DNA from: Pollenia angustigena
Lineage: Eukaryota; Arthropoda; Insecta; Diptera; Polleniidae
Reading direction: 5' to 3'
Assembly (NCBI GenBank): GCA_930367215.1
Contig: OV884060.1
Location: 178,385,253 to 178,449,252, forward strand
Length of the DNA: 64,000 nt
This document shows positions 10,886-21,120 of the stretch, in pieces; within the stretch, counting starts at the first letter, position 1, and every line of letters begins with the position of its first letter. Made by a program: the position numbers and the translations under genes. The notes beneath the pieces were generated by a model. That model was not told the DNA's origin. It worked only from the letters and a program-made list of their open reading frames with translations, and made no database searches.

Positions 10886-11198
10886 ACACTATATGATACC
10901 AAGCACCCTCGAGATAGAGCTTGTGGTGGTTCTGCCATTTTGATCCCGAGTCAAACACTACCTAATGTGTGATTATCGTAAAGATTATCTCCAAGCAACG
11001 AACATTTGCGTTGATGAATTAAATAGAAACCTAGTAATTTCGTCGTTATATTCCCCACCTAGATTTTCAATATCAGAAAGCCAATATTATAAATATTTTA
11101 AATCATTAGGACCCTGTTTCCTAGCCGCTGGCGATTATTACGCTAACAACCTTTTGGGGGTCTCGACTTATAACACAAAAGGTTCGTGTTTCACTTAA
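10886..11198 (+). pseudogene. jockey-clade LINE endonuclease fragment
   Basis: Two frames joined by a frameshift near 10960 encode part of the AP-endonuclease of a non-LTR retrotransposon. The first frame reads YDTKHPRDRACGGSAILI. The second reads NLVISSLYSPPRFSISESQY, then SLGPCFLAAGDYYANN. The GD-x-N-A segment and the 'IYCPPR'-like strand are characteristic of jockey/I-type endonucleases. The domain is truncated at both ends, and no reverse transcriptase follows within the window. It is a dead 5'-part fragment, not a host nuclease. Confidence 0.75.
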
Positions 11199-11735
11199 TG
11201 CAATTTCCCCTTAACTCAACAAATTTTGCAATTTTGTTTTTGTTTTAAATGTAATTTGAACGAGTCACTTTTGCGCTCGCGTTCTACAAACAGGCAGTTG
11301 TTTTTGATAAGATAAACAACAAAATGCTTTTGGAGCTACCTAGGACAGCAAAGAAAATTATTCTTTTAGTCACCATGAAACCTTAACCAGGAGAGGATCA
11401 CACAAAAGTTGAGTCATATATGGAGGCCTATAAGCTTACTTTTCAAAAGACATTCCAAAATATTCTGTACGCATTCGCTAATCCCGTCTTTAAGAAGGGA
11501 GAAAGGAAGTTGTTCGGTTTTATTAATTTTTATTTTCAGTGACCTTTATTACTCCCTTCTTTGGGAAGGGATCAAAGTTGTTATTAAAAGGATTGTAGAC
11601 AATGACAACCTTTGTAAAAAATTAATAAGTAAGGAATGCTGCAAGAAGGGCTTTTTACTGCTAAATAAGGCCTTATATTAGGCCTCTTTACTCATTCTAG
11701 TTACCGCTGGGATTTATCTATCTTCTATCTATCTA
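11199..11735. other. Unassigned spacer
   Basis: No recognisable protein or inverted ends were found. 11409-11681 is open but shows no known motif. It ends in a short (CTAT)n run at about 11721-11740. Confidence 0.4.
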
Positions 11736-12597
11736 TCTATATATATAAAAATGAAAAATGTTTGTATGTTTGTTTGTTTGTTGGCTTATAGACTCCTAAA
11801 CTGCTGAACTGATTTTCCTGAAATGTTTACAGTAACATCAAAATAAAATAGGCTACTTATTTTTTCGATAGGAGCAGGGGAATTGGTACCCCCCAACTTT
11901 TGCTAGTAGGATCTTCTGAGCCCCAAAATTGAAATAAAATAGCAGCGGCGGAAGTGGAATCCCCCATAAGATGCCAATGTTTAACATCGCATATCTTAAG
12001 AACTGTAATAGTGAGAATGTTCAAACTTTGTAGAAGTCACTCTTATGGTATACTACACTTTTGAAAATAAAAATAAAGCGGGTAGGCGCAGGGGGGAAAT
12101 ACCTCCCATAGGATGCATATATTAAATATTGCTCAACTGAAGAACTATTAAAGGGAGAGTCTTCAAACGTGGTTAAAGCTACTATTATGGTAAACTATAA
12201 ATTTCAATATAACAATGGGCGTGGTAGATAGGGGAGGAGCAGTACCCCTCATAGATAGAAATAATAATAAGAGCCGCTGAACGCATTTTGTTGAACTTTT
12301 GGTAGTAGGATCTTCTGAGCGCCAAAATTGAAATAATTTAGCAGCGGGGGAAGTGGTACCCCCCCCATAGAACGATGATGTTTAATATCTCTTATCTTAA
12401 GAACTGTTATAGTAAGAATGTTCAAACTTTGTACAAGTCACTCTTGTGGTATACTACACTTTTGAAAATAAAAATAAAGCGCAGGGGTAAAAATACCTCT
12501 CATAGGATATTAAATATATCTCTACTGAAGAACTATTAAAGGGAGAGTCTTCAAAGGTGGTTAAAGCAGTGTAGCGAAGCGCACCGGGTTAAGCTAG
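11736..12597 (+). mobile_element. Non-autonomous Helitron-like element
   Basis: It starts TCTATATATATAAAAATG and ends gcgaagcgcaccgggttaa followed by CTAG and T. This matches the TC start and CTRR end of Helitrons and the widespread insect GCGAAGC-C-GGGT-AGCTAG 3' terminus. Internally, 11880-12180 is repeated at about 12300-12570 (block ggatcttctgagc, then ttgaaataa and agcagcgg). No Rep/helicase is encoded. Confidence 0.6.
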
Positions 12598-12689
12598 TTT
12601 AATATAAAAACAAGTAGGTATAACTACATATTTAAAGTACAAATCGTTTATTTTCCACATTCTGGTGGAATATGCTAGGTACGTGGTGG

Positions 12690-12877
12690 TATATACATAT
12701 GTACATATTTATGTGCCTGTTCATATTGTATAAAACAGGCAGCTACAGTACCTATAGTACACGATACAGTAAAAACAAGAAAAAAAAACAAAAGCAGCTG
12801 CCAACAGTGACTTTAGTTCTCTTGTTCTGCACTCTCTTATATACTCAAGCATGCAAACACGCACAATATACTGTGTA
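12690..12877 (+). promoter_or_regulatory. Gene A upstream homology block, distal part
   Basis: It aligns with 29995-30177 upstream of gene B, sharing for example caaaagcagctgccaacag and gactttagttctcttgttct. The block is interrupted here by the hAT at 12878-14674 and continues at 14683. That two paralogues keep this sequence suggests it is part of the duplicated unit; a promoter role is inferred. Confidence 0.55.
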
Positions 12878-14674
12878 CAGTGCTGCCACAACCAATAAAA
12901 TTTTTACAACCAAAATTTTTGAAAAAGTTACCAAATGTAAAAAAATATAACCAAATTTAAAATGCCTTTTATTAATTTAGAAAATCTTTAAAATTTATTT
13001 CAAGTTGCATTGCAAAGGTTATTTGCACGTTTTAGTAAAATAATAATTATAAGTCAAGAAAACAAAACAAGAAATGTAATTATTTTATATATATTAAAAA
13101 AAATAACGAGAAACTTAATTAAAAGTTTTTATTTATTTAAGACTTTTTTCGTAAAACAAATTAACAAGAGTTAAACCCGTAAAATTTCCATACAAAGTTC
13201 AGTATATTGAAAGTTAATAAGTTGAATATTTGTTAATATGCCAGTTATTAATAACAAAAATGGAAAATTGTTTTCCGCTTTTTAGCTGTTATTGGCAGGG
13301 CTGTCAAAGTTGGCGATTTTTTAATCCTTTTTTTCGATGAAAATTTACGTTTGGCGATATGGCAATTATTTTGGCGAAATTTAAAACGATTGGCAATATG
13401 CGAAATGCAGTTTATGTAAATTTTTTCTAATTTACATAGTATATTTTAAATATTGTAAAACTCTTTTCTTTTGCTTGTAAATTTTATTTCAAATTTATAG
13501 TTCTTAATATACATAAATAAATGTTTAACAAATTGCTCTATTTGATATATTTTGTGAATCATTGTAAAATATTATGGCGAATATAAACAAATCCGCCTTG
13601 TGTTACGTACATTTAATGGAGAAAAAGTATATAACTGACAGTCAAAAGTTTTTTTTTTTATCATTTAATTATCTTAAAACACATTAAAGTTATAAACAGT
13701 AAAATTTCCAATTAAAATTTCTTAAGCTTACAGCCATTTCTTAAAGAAAATTCCACAAATTTTAAAATTATGCTGATAAAGCAATGTAATTTTGAAAAAT
13801 CTTTAAAATTCCTTTGAGTATTTCCAAATATGTATGTATATAAATATACTTCTGAAAATAACCTAAATTCAGTACATTTAACTTATTTTCGAGTTGTTAG
13901 AAACACTAAAACGACTTGTGTGTAATTTTTTTAGTAATTTTCTGAAATCGATTACGCATGATTTTATGCACTTCCTACTTTAAGTACTTAATTATCTTTA
14001 CTACTCTTAAAATCAAGAAAATTACGCTAATTTAAAAAAAATAATTGAAAATCTCCATTGATTTAAACTTTATTTCGATTTCAGAACATGGCATTTTAAA
14101 TATAAAATCACAAATGGCAATATTTTCTTAGCAAAAATCTTAAAAAAGTTATTTGGTTGCTGTTTTGTAAGGGGTTTTTTGTTTATTTGGTAACACATAA
14201 TTAAAAAATCGTAGTACAAATTATTCGAGCTCGTAAATAATTGTATCAAGAAAGACATAGAGGGAGTTTACACGGTGTCTATTCAGACATGTCTAACAAA
14301 CACGTTTGTTTTGTTTGATGGCGATCGGGGTAGAGAAGAAAGAAGGGTTGCCAAACAGACATGAAATGAGTTTTCATGTTTGTTTATATGAATTTCAATG
14401 TTTTTAATTTGTATGTATATGTATATTAGACTATTATACATGAAAACAGACATGTTTGGAAAGACATCGTGAAAAGACAATAGGTTTTTGGAAGCGTGTT
14501 CAAAAGAGAATGTCAAAAACAGACATGTCTGAAAAGACTCCGTGTAAACTCCCTCATATTCGTACTATTATTATTTTAGAAAAAAATAACCAAAATTAAA
14601 AACATATTCACATCTCCACATTGAACAAAAATATAACCAATTTTGGTTAGAAATAACCAAAAACGGCAGCTCTG
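12878..14674. mobile_element. hAT element, 1797 bp, TSD ACTGTGTA
   Basis: Ends are CAGTGCTGCC and the inverted CAGAGCTGCC, with an exact duplication ACTGTGTA (12870-12877, 14675-14682). Gene B has the unoccupied site once (30170-30177), directly confirming the insertion. The interior is non-coding and AT-rich. It includes another hAT-like end at about 13297 (CAGGGCTGTC followed by repeated ggcgat blocks) and a complete MITE at 14260-14555. Confidence 0.9.
14260..14555. mobile_element. MITE, 296 bp, ATA flanks
   Basis: Ends are GAGGGAGTTTACACGG, continuing with GTCT and TTCAGACATGTCT, and the inverted copy with two differences. ATA lies at 14257-14259 and 14556-14558. It is nested in the hAT at 12878-14674. 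The opposite-strand ORF across it is spurious. Confidence 0.75.
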
Positions 14675-14710
14675 ACTGTGTACCAGTTTGATTATTTTTA
14701 AGGCGGTTAG

Positions 14711-15183
14711 CAAGGTATATTTACACAAGGTAAACTCGTTGGCCCATATGTTTGTCAGCTGTTTACCCCATTTGGAACCCTAGTGTCAAGTTATTTATGT
14801 TGGTTCCTTGTGTTTGTTTACATATTTATGGTTAGTGCGCGCCATTTTGAATTAAAAAAGTGTAAAATTGTGAAAAACATTTTATTTTTGTGAAATTTTA
14901 ATTCTTGTGATTACTAAGCAAACAAAATACATTTAAATGCATTATTTTTTGCAATAATACTTTATTTTTATGCTTGAGAATGCACAATATATTAAAAATT
15001 GTTTCAGCTTATTATTCTGAACTGTACGTGTTGTTTTTTTTTTCAATTTGTGTTTTTATTTTAAAGGCACATTGTTGCGTTTTTTTGACACCATGGTTCC
15101 AAATACAAAAACAATTTGGCGTGTTGTTTTTGTCTTGTTGTACTTGTTGTAGCAACGAGTTTACCTTGTGTAAATATACCTTG
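14711..15183. mobile_element. hAT-like element, 473 bp, TSD GCGGTTAG
   Basis: The inverted ends are about 31 bp and perfect, starting CAAGGTATATTTACACAAGG. The exact duplication GCGGTTAG lies at 14703-14710 and 15184-15191. Gene B has the unoccupied equivalent gtgtttag at 30198-30205. Subterminal AAGGTAAACTC and GTCAGCTG blocks resemble the CAAGGCGAATT MITEs at 50742-51382. It is inserted in the upstream block of gene A. Confidence 0.9.
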
Positions 15184-15191
15184 GCGGTTAG

Positions 15192-15394
15192 TATCTATTC
15201 GGTAGTCGGGAAGTGAGCGTTGAATACAGCAAGCTGTTGTTTCGTACTTTGCTGTTTCTTTGTATTTGCTTTCAAAGTATTTGTGCAATACTGTACATAT
15301 AAATATGAGTATTTATGTATGTATTGTGTAGTTGTATGTACTTTTTAACAATAAGTAAAAGTTGTGTTGTTATTAATAATTTGTGACCGATAAC
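15192..15394 (+). promoter_or_regulatory. Gene A upstream block, proximal part
   Basis: It aligns with 30206-30441 ahead of gene B: tatctattcggt, then gcgttgaata, then tgctttcaaagt and gttgttaataattt are shared. In gene A it is separated from the distal block by two hAT insertions. A core promoter or 5' UTR is the natural reading, but no TATA box or initiator can be assigned with confidence. Confidence 0.5.
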
Positions 15395-16169
15395 ATGGAA
15401 CCTGAAGATGTAACTAAATTGCTTTGATTGCGAACAATGCTTGTAAAATAATGTTTAATATTTTTGATATTCTAGCGAGTGACAAATAGTTATGAAGTCG
15501 GTCAAAGAATTCGAAGAGGCGAATTATTGGTGTACTCCAAAATTGGCAGAAGCAAAGTATGGCAAGTCTTTGATAAAATAATGAATCGAGATGGCACTGA
15601 ACTTACAGAATATGCGTATTGTAAAAAGTGTGAAAAAGTTTTTAAAACCCCTAACCAATCAACTGCTAATATAATAAAGCATAAATGTTATGTTTTAACA
15701 TTATTAAATCATAATAATAGTTCAGTTTCAGAGACGGAGGTTGAAAAGCCCACAATTGCAGTAACTTCTCTCGAAACCCCCGTCAATAATTTGTGCAAAC
15801 TTTTAACCAAATGGATAATAAGCGATTGCCGGCCATATGAGCTGATAGAAAATAACGACCTTAAGTTAGTTTGTCAAGAGCTTATAAGACTTGGATCAAC
15901 ATTTGGTTCTCACATGGATATTGATAGATTATTACCGAAAACGCAATGGATTGTCCAAAATGTTATGAGTATCTACGAAAAATGTTTTCAAGCGGTTAAA
16001 GCAGAAATAGCTGCGATAAAAGAAAATGGTTTTAACTTGACTGTTAATATATGGACTGATAACTTCACGAAGCAAAGCTATTTAGCATTAACGATACATT
16101 ATTTGAAAGCTGGTGTATTAAAATATCGTCTGTTAGGATTTAGAGCAATGGATGGCGAAAAAGATAGCA
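15395..16169 (+). CDS. hAT-transposase-derived gene A, exons 1-2
   Basis: Predicted exon 1 is 15395-15409 (MEPED, donor GTAACT). Exon 2 is 15476-16169 (acceptor tattctag, donor GTAAGT, phase 1). Joined to exon 3 at 19817 they give an open frame of 621 residues, close to the usual hAT length. Residues about 30-77 form a BED zinc finger with C54, C57, H74 and C76. About 111-236 is the Hermes/hobo-like N-terminal and first catalytic region, with LLTKWIISDCRPYEL and the first catalytic Asp in WTDN (about D200). The same exon layout is found in gene B. The start was chosen because ATG-GAA and the following donor are conserved in both paralogues. No stop lies in either exon. Expected role: a nuclear DNA-binding protein of transposase origin. 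Its function is unknown. Confidence 0.75.
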
Positions 16170-17049
16170 GTAAGTATTTTTGTTTACAAAAGAAGCATAA
16201 CGGCCGTATAGTTAGAACTTGGCGTTGTTTAAATGTAGAATTTTATCGGACGCAATTAAAAAAAGTACATATTTTACTGTCTGGTTTTACACCACGGATG
16301 GAAATCATGGTATAATTGTACTTTTTTCTGGTACAATTTAGACCTTGTGGGCACCGGGGTACTGGTTGAGATTTAATGTGGTGTATTAGACTAAAATTAA
16401 TAACTTCTTGAAAGCACAAATAACTAAAATAAAAATCTTGCGAACTTATGTATCTTTAATGCAGAACGAGTAAGCAGGCTAACATTAAGGCCCAAATACA
16501 CTGATCAAAATACTCATCAAGCATTATGGTAGTATTAGTGAAAATGTGTTTGTATGTGTCACACCGACAATGCTCGATGGAAACCAAAAAATATATGTAC
16601 CTACATATATTGACGGCGAATATTATGTCCAGCAGTTCACTTGGCAGTTCACTTTCATAAAACTGTTTTAGTCGATTTTCTTAGAATTGTGTTTTATTAA
16701 CATAGCGTACTTTGCAAGTTGACTACTGATATATCGAAAAGTAAATAATTGTTGCATATGGCATTTCCATGTCATTACAGATGGATGTCTGTGAATTACA
16801 GTGTCGAAGCAGACATTGTAAGAAGAAGCATTGCCATTGAAAATTTTTAAAATAAGGATTTTCCAAAAAAAAAAAGTATTTTAAACAGAGTACCGAAACA
16901 TACATATGAACCACAGTAAAATTATCTACCAGTAGAGTAAATACGGGAAAACAGTAAACCGAGTGAAAAAACAATATGTACAATTAATGAAATACCAGAA
17001 CTTTTGTTAACGAAAATATAACGATGTATTCAAATCATTCTATTTTTAA

Positions 17050-17342
17050 CAGTCATACCTTAATAAGAGCGGAAGGCGGGACGTTTTCTTCCGCTTAGAT
17101 CTTACGCTGAAATGACATACCTAAATATACATAATAGAAATAAAAAATGGCGATAAAACCGCTATTTTCACCTAAAAACAGCTAAATTGCCATTATTTAT
17201 AAATAATAAGGCCTGTAAAAATCGATTTTTTTTAATTGCAAATCTTTGCCGCCGCGTTTTTTTTTTTTGATGATACATACAAATTTTATTGGCATCTTTT
17301 GACAGCTATTAAAAGCTTTCCTCTCTTATTTAGGTATGGCTG
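17050..17342. mobile_element. Harbinger-like MITE, 293 bp
   Basis: Ends are CAGTCATACCTTAATAAGAG and the inverted CAGCCATACCTAAATAAGAG. Its flanks are TTTAA on the left and TTAAG on the right. It is the same family as 9783-10072. It directly abuts the element at 17346. Confidence 0.7.
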
Positions 17343-17345
17343 TTA

Positions 17346-18804
17346 AGGTCCCATTAGCCAACCGTAAATGTAGAAATGTAAGTGTAATGTAAACAGCTGA
17401 TCGTTTCAGTTATATGGAAAGCAATGCAAATGCTTAACTGACTGTAATGTCACTTAACCTTAACGTGCCAACCTGTAGAAAATAGAATTTCATTACGAGG
17501 TTACGTGACAGTTGTAGATAGTGATGGGCTGCTTATATTTTAAATGCAATGCGGGTAAAATCACTCTTTTTGTTTGGTACTTTTTCAGTTATAATATCTG
17601 TGGACTTTTCACAAAATAAGTAACAATCCATACATATTTTCATTTATACAAATATATGCTTAGATGTATAAAATTTACAAATGTATACATATCCGCCAAA
17701 CAAACAAAGTCTGGTTTTTAATGGTATCAAAACCAGGGTTTAAAAAGCTGCAGTCAAAATCAAAAAATTGCTTTTTCTTCCACTTTCTGATTTTTCATTA
17801 GACAAAAATAAACCGTTGCTTTTACTTCTGATTCATTAAATGAAAACAGTCGCAGTGAAGGCAAAAGCAAAAAACGAAAAGTTGCACACAACAAAGAACA
17901 TCGGCAGCCGACATGTTCGAAAGTGTTTGGTTTGACAGACTGAAACTTTTAATAAATCCCGAAGTTAACGAAGATGGGACTTTGTGCTCATTGTATGTAT
18001 ATGAAAGCGATAATGTTATTTACAGTTTTATTTCATTTCAAAAAATTAAAAAGATTTGTTAAGCTTAAAAATAAATATGTAAATATGTATGTACATATTT
18101 ATGTATTTATGTACGCATGTATTATTTAAAAAAAATATGGAAAACAAAAACACAAACGCAACGTCCCATCTTCGTTAACTACGGGATTTTTTAAAAGTTT
18201 CAGTCGGGCAAACCAAACACTTCCGAACATGTTGACTGCCGATGTTCTTTGTTGTGTACAACATCTCGTTTTTTGCTTTTGCATTCACTGCGACTGTTTT
18301 CATTTAATGAATCAGAAGTAAAGGCAACAGTTTATTTTGTCCAATGACAAATGAAGATGTCGAAGTTACAGCACAATCTTATGACTTTTACTATCTCAAC
18401 TGCAGCTTTTTAAACGCTGATCAAAACCTTGTTTAGGTGTATGCACATTTTGAAATTAATGTAAGAACATGTGAACGAATATGATATAATACATATTTGT
18501 TTTTTGGAAATCTGTAATATTAATATCAAATATTAAATTATTTATTTATTTATACATGCAAGACATACAGTTTTAATACTATTTAAATCACTTGGTACTT
18601 TTTCTGCAAATCGGTCACTATTTCAACATTTTTAATTCTCATCACTGCGTGTGTTGTTTTATGTATACTAATGCTTTTTTGTTTTTGGTTGTGAAAAACA
18701 GCTGACACGTTCTTACATGTTCTATAAGTGCACAAACGAGCTTACAGTACGTTACGGTACTTTACATTGCATATTATTACATTTACGGTCGGCTAAAGCG
18801 GCCT
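17346..18804. mobile_element. Inverted-end element, TTA duplication
   Basis: Left end AGGTCCCATTAGCCAACCGT and inverted right end AGGCCGCTTTAGCCGACCGT continue with AAATGTA. TTA flanks are at 17343-17345 and 18805-18807. It contains the foldback at 17734-18419. No coding capacity is seen. Confidence 0.7.
17734..18419. mobile_element. hAT-type foldback, 686 bp, TSD ATCAAAAC
   Basis: Ends CAGGGTTTAAAAAGCTGCAG and the inverted CAGCGTTTAAAAAGCTGCAG lie inside an exact 8-bp duplication, ATCAAAAC (17726-17733, 18420-18427). About 255 bp of each side are complementary, far more than in its small relatives. Within the arms, outer parts match the short MITEs (cattaaatg, cagtcgc blocks). Inner parts (catcggcagccgacatgttc, ttaacgaagatggga) are unique to this copy. 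The arms surround a roughly 170-bp AT-rich loop. Confidence 0.9.
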
Positions 18805-19176
18805 TTAGTCATAATAATTTCAAAAACAAGTAGCAATAATTTATTTCAAAGAACATAAAAGTAGGGCCGCTAAAAAGGTTAAATTGTCACAGTAGGGTGC
18901 TTATGGCTACGCTCATTGCATTTTTAACGCTCCGCCTTACATATGTTCAGGGTGAACCTAACATACCACCCAGACCAGCCATCGCTTAAGCATTTTTTTT
19001 TAATAACTTTTTGACATAAAAATACATATTTCTTAAGTTATTAAAAATATTTTTTATAAGTCCAAAAAAATAAATTTATTTCAAATCGCTAAAACTCACC
19101 AAAAATGGTGAAAATTCCATTCCACATTCAAAAAACAACACTAATAAATAAACATAAACCTGTTTGCAGTATAAAC

Positions 19177-19657
19177 TTACCCTGACGGAGATTAAACTAG
19201 TACAAAAATTACTAGTAAAAGTTCTTAACTGTTAATTTTTGTATACCATCTTAATGATCAAATTAGCATTGAGTATGCTTGGAAATTCACTAGTACTACT
19301 ATTGGTTTTAGACGTGTACTAGTACACTTGTAACACATTAGGTACTTAAGAACCAGTTTGTTACTAGTTCTTGTGTATAGAAAAAATAAGCATTTTGCAT
19401 TTTAACATTTGTATAGTAAAAATTTCATAAATAAATGATTTGAAATCAAATTTAAGAAGCAGTATCAATTTTTTTTTTAAAGCCAATGCATCTTTTTTTA
19501 ATTTCCAAAGGTGCCCTTGTATTACAAGTAGTTGTACTTAGTATAAGCACTATTATTTTTATATAAAAACTCTAACCTCGTTAGCACTAGTACCCCTTGT
19601 TCTAGTAATTGTACTTGTGGCATTTTGACAATTAACTCGTTATCTTCAGCAGGGTAA
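19177..19657. mobile_element. Inverted-end element, about 480 bp
   Basis: Ends are TTACCCTGACGGAGATTAA and the inverted TTACCCTGCTGAAGATAA. The interior repeats actagta many times. A target duplication could not be settled. It lies close to the exon 3 acceptor of gene A. Confidence 0.55.
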
Positions 19658-19816
19658 TTTTAAGTATACATCTATGCATGTAAATACTTAGCATCATATA
19701 CTGAGAATGTATAAGGGCTAAAAATCTATTCTGAGCCGATTTCCAGTAGCCTTCTTATATGTACCTACATACTATTTCTTAATCTAAAAAAAAAAAAATA
19801 ATTTTTCTATTACTAG

Positions 19817-20973
19817 GTCAAAATATTTCCGCTACCGTTCACCAAATTTTACACGACTTTGATTGTCAACTTTCCAGTACAATTATATTAGTTACCGATG
19901 GTAGCAGTGAAACTTCTGAAGGCTTTCAAAATTGTCAAAATCTACCATGTATAACCCAGTTACTCAATAATGCTATACAAAATTCACTAGAGGAAGTTCC
20001 CGAGGTTGCACAACTTATAAGTTCATGTATAAAATTAGTGAATTTTATAAAGAAAAAAACTCTTGATAACTCTTTAAGTGAGTTATTGCCAAACTATTGT
20101 CCTAGTCGTTGGAATACAATGTACAAAATGTTAAGTTTTATAGAAAACAACTGGACTGAAATCGAAACAACTCTTCGAAATGAAAATGAAACGGAACAAA
20201 TGTCTTCAATCGATAAAACATATTTAAAAGCTTTCACCAAAACTCTTCAGCCATTTGAAGATGCCATAGAAACTCTAGAGGAAGACAATAATCCTACGTT
20301 ACATTTGGTTATAGCTTATTTGCATGAGCTAAAGAAGTCATGTGATATAAATGAATTTCAAAATGAGGATTTTGATTTCGTAGAAAGTTTTAAAGAACAT
20401 TTACGTTTCAATTTGGAAAAAATAGCCGATGAAAACATTACGAATCTTCATAAACTAGCCCTTTTTCTTTTTCCACCAACCAACAAACTACTGCAATTTA
20501 ACAACAAGGAAAAAGAATGTATCGAATCCGAGTGCATACGTCTAATGAAATTGTTCAATACTGAAATAAAACCGATTGTTAAGCAAGAACCCGAATCTAA
20601 AACCCAACCGACATGTAAACGTATAAAATTACTATCAGATTTTGTAGAATCTAAAACAAGTCAAGATCTCGACGAACTTATTGCCCAGGAAATACAATTT
20701 TATAAAAACACTCGCGTTGTGAATAGCGCAGACTTCGATGTTTTTAGCTGGTGGGAAATACAGAAAAATAACTTTCCGCTGCTTTACAAATTAGGCTGTG
20801 CCGTAGTGTCGACACCAGCATCCTGTGCTGCTTCGAGAAAAATTTTTGCGTCTGCCGGTAATTTGCTGTGGGAAAACTCCGAACAGGCCTCTACGGAGAC
20901 AAATGTAGAACAAATTATGTTCATTAACACAAATGGTGAAAGTGATGAACTTGATAGTCATTTTTCAGTTTAG
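19817..20973 (+). CDS. hAT-transposase-derived gene A, exon 3
   Basis: It is spliced from exon 2 by completing codon 237 (A+GT). It opens SQNISATVHQILHDFD and carries the second Asp in VTDGSSE (about D264). It then has C281-x2-Q284, where hAT enzymes have C-x2-H, and the CPSRWNTMYKML segment (W335). The C-terminal hAT dimerisation region has SWWEIQKNNFPLLYKLG and PASCAASRKIFASAGNLL. By comparison with Hermes, the catalytic Glu of the AASER motif is replaced by Arg (about R577). A short VKQEPES stretch (a VKQE sumoylation-like motif) and a basic KRIKLL patch lie between. It ends at TAG in 20971-20973. It is about 90% identical to gene B over the last 284 residues. It is an intact frame but not a plausible active transposase. 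Confidence 0.8.
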
Positions 20974-21120
20974 AAAAAATGTTAAACAATTAATTTTTTA
21001 AATGTGTAAGCTGTAAATATAAAAATTAGTTGTTAAAAATAAAAGTAAATTAGCTTTTAAGTGTGACTATAATTAAAGTAAAAAGACTTTAAGAATCTTT
21101 GTACATAAATACAAATTTTT
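20974..21120 (+). other. Gene A 3' UTR with polyadenylation signal
   Basis: It is homologous to the sequence after gene B (gtaagctgtaaatat, then aataaaagtaaatta, then ttaagtgtgactata). The AATAAA shared by both copies at about 21039 is the likely polyadenylation signal. Homology fades after about 21120. Confidence 0.6.

Larger units (their letters stand above)
16170..19816 (+). other. Gene A intron 2 (3.6 kb)
   Basis: The intron starts GTAAGTAT and ends tattactag. It holds a fragment of the CAGGGTTGATAAAG hAT family near 16315-16345 (aattgtacttttttctggtac), a MITE end at about 16492, MITEs at 17050-17342 and 17346-18804 (with the 686-bp foldback inside), and an inverted-end element at 19177-19657. 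The remainder is unassigned. Translation on past the donor from exon 2 ends at 16315 and is read-through, not coding. Confidence 0.65.

Noticed and set aside
15061..15288. ORFs on both strands between 14974 and 15288
   Set aside because: They lie in or across the right part of the hAT-like element at 14711-15183 and have no motif.
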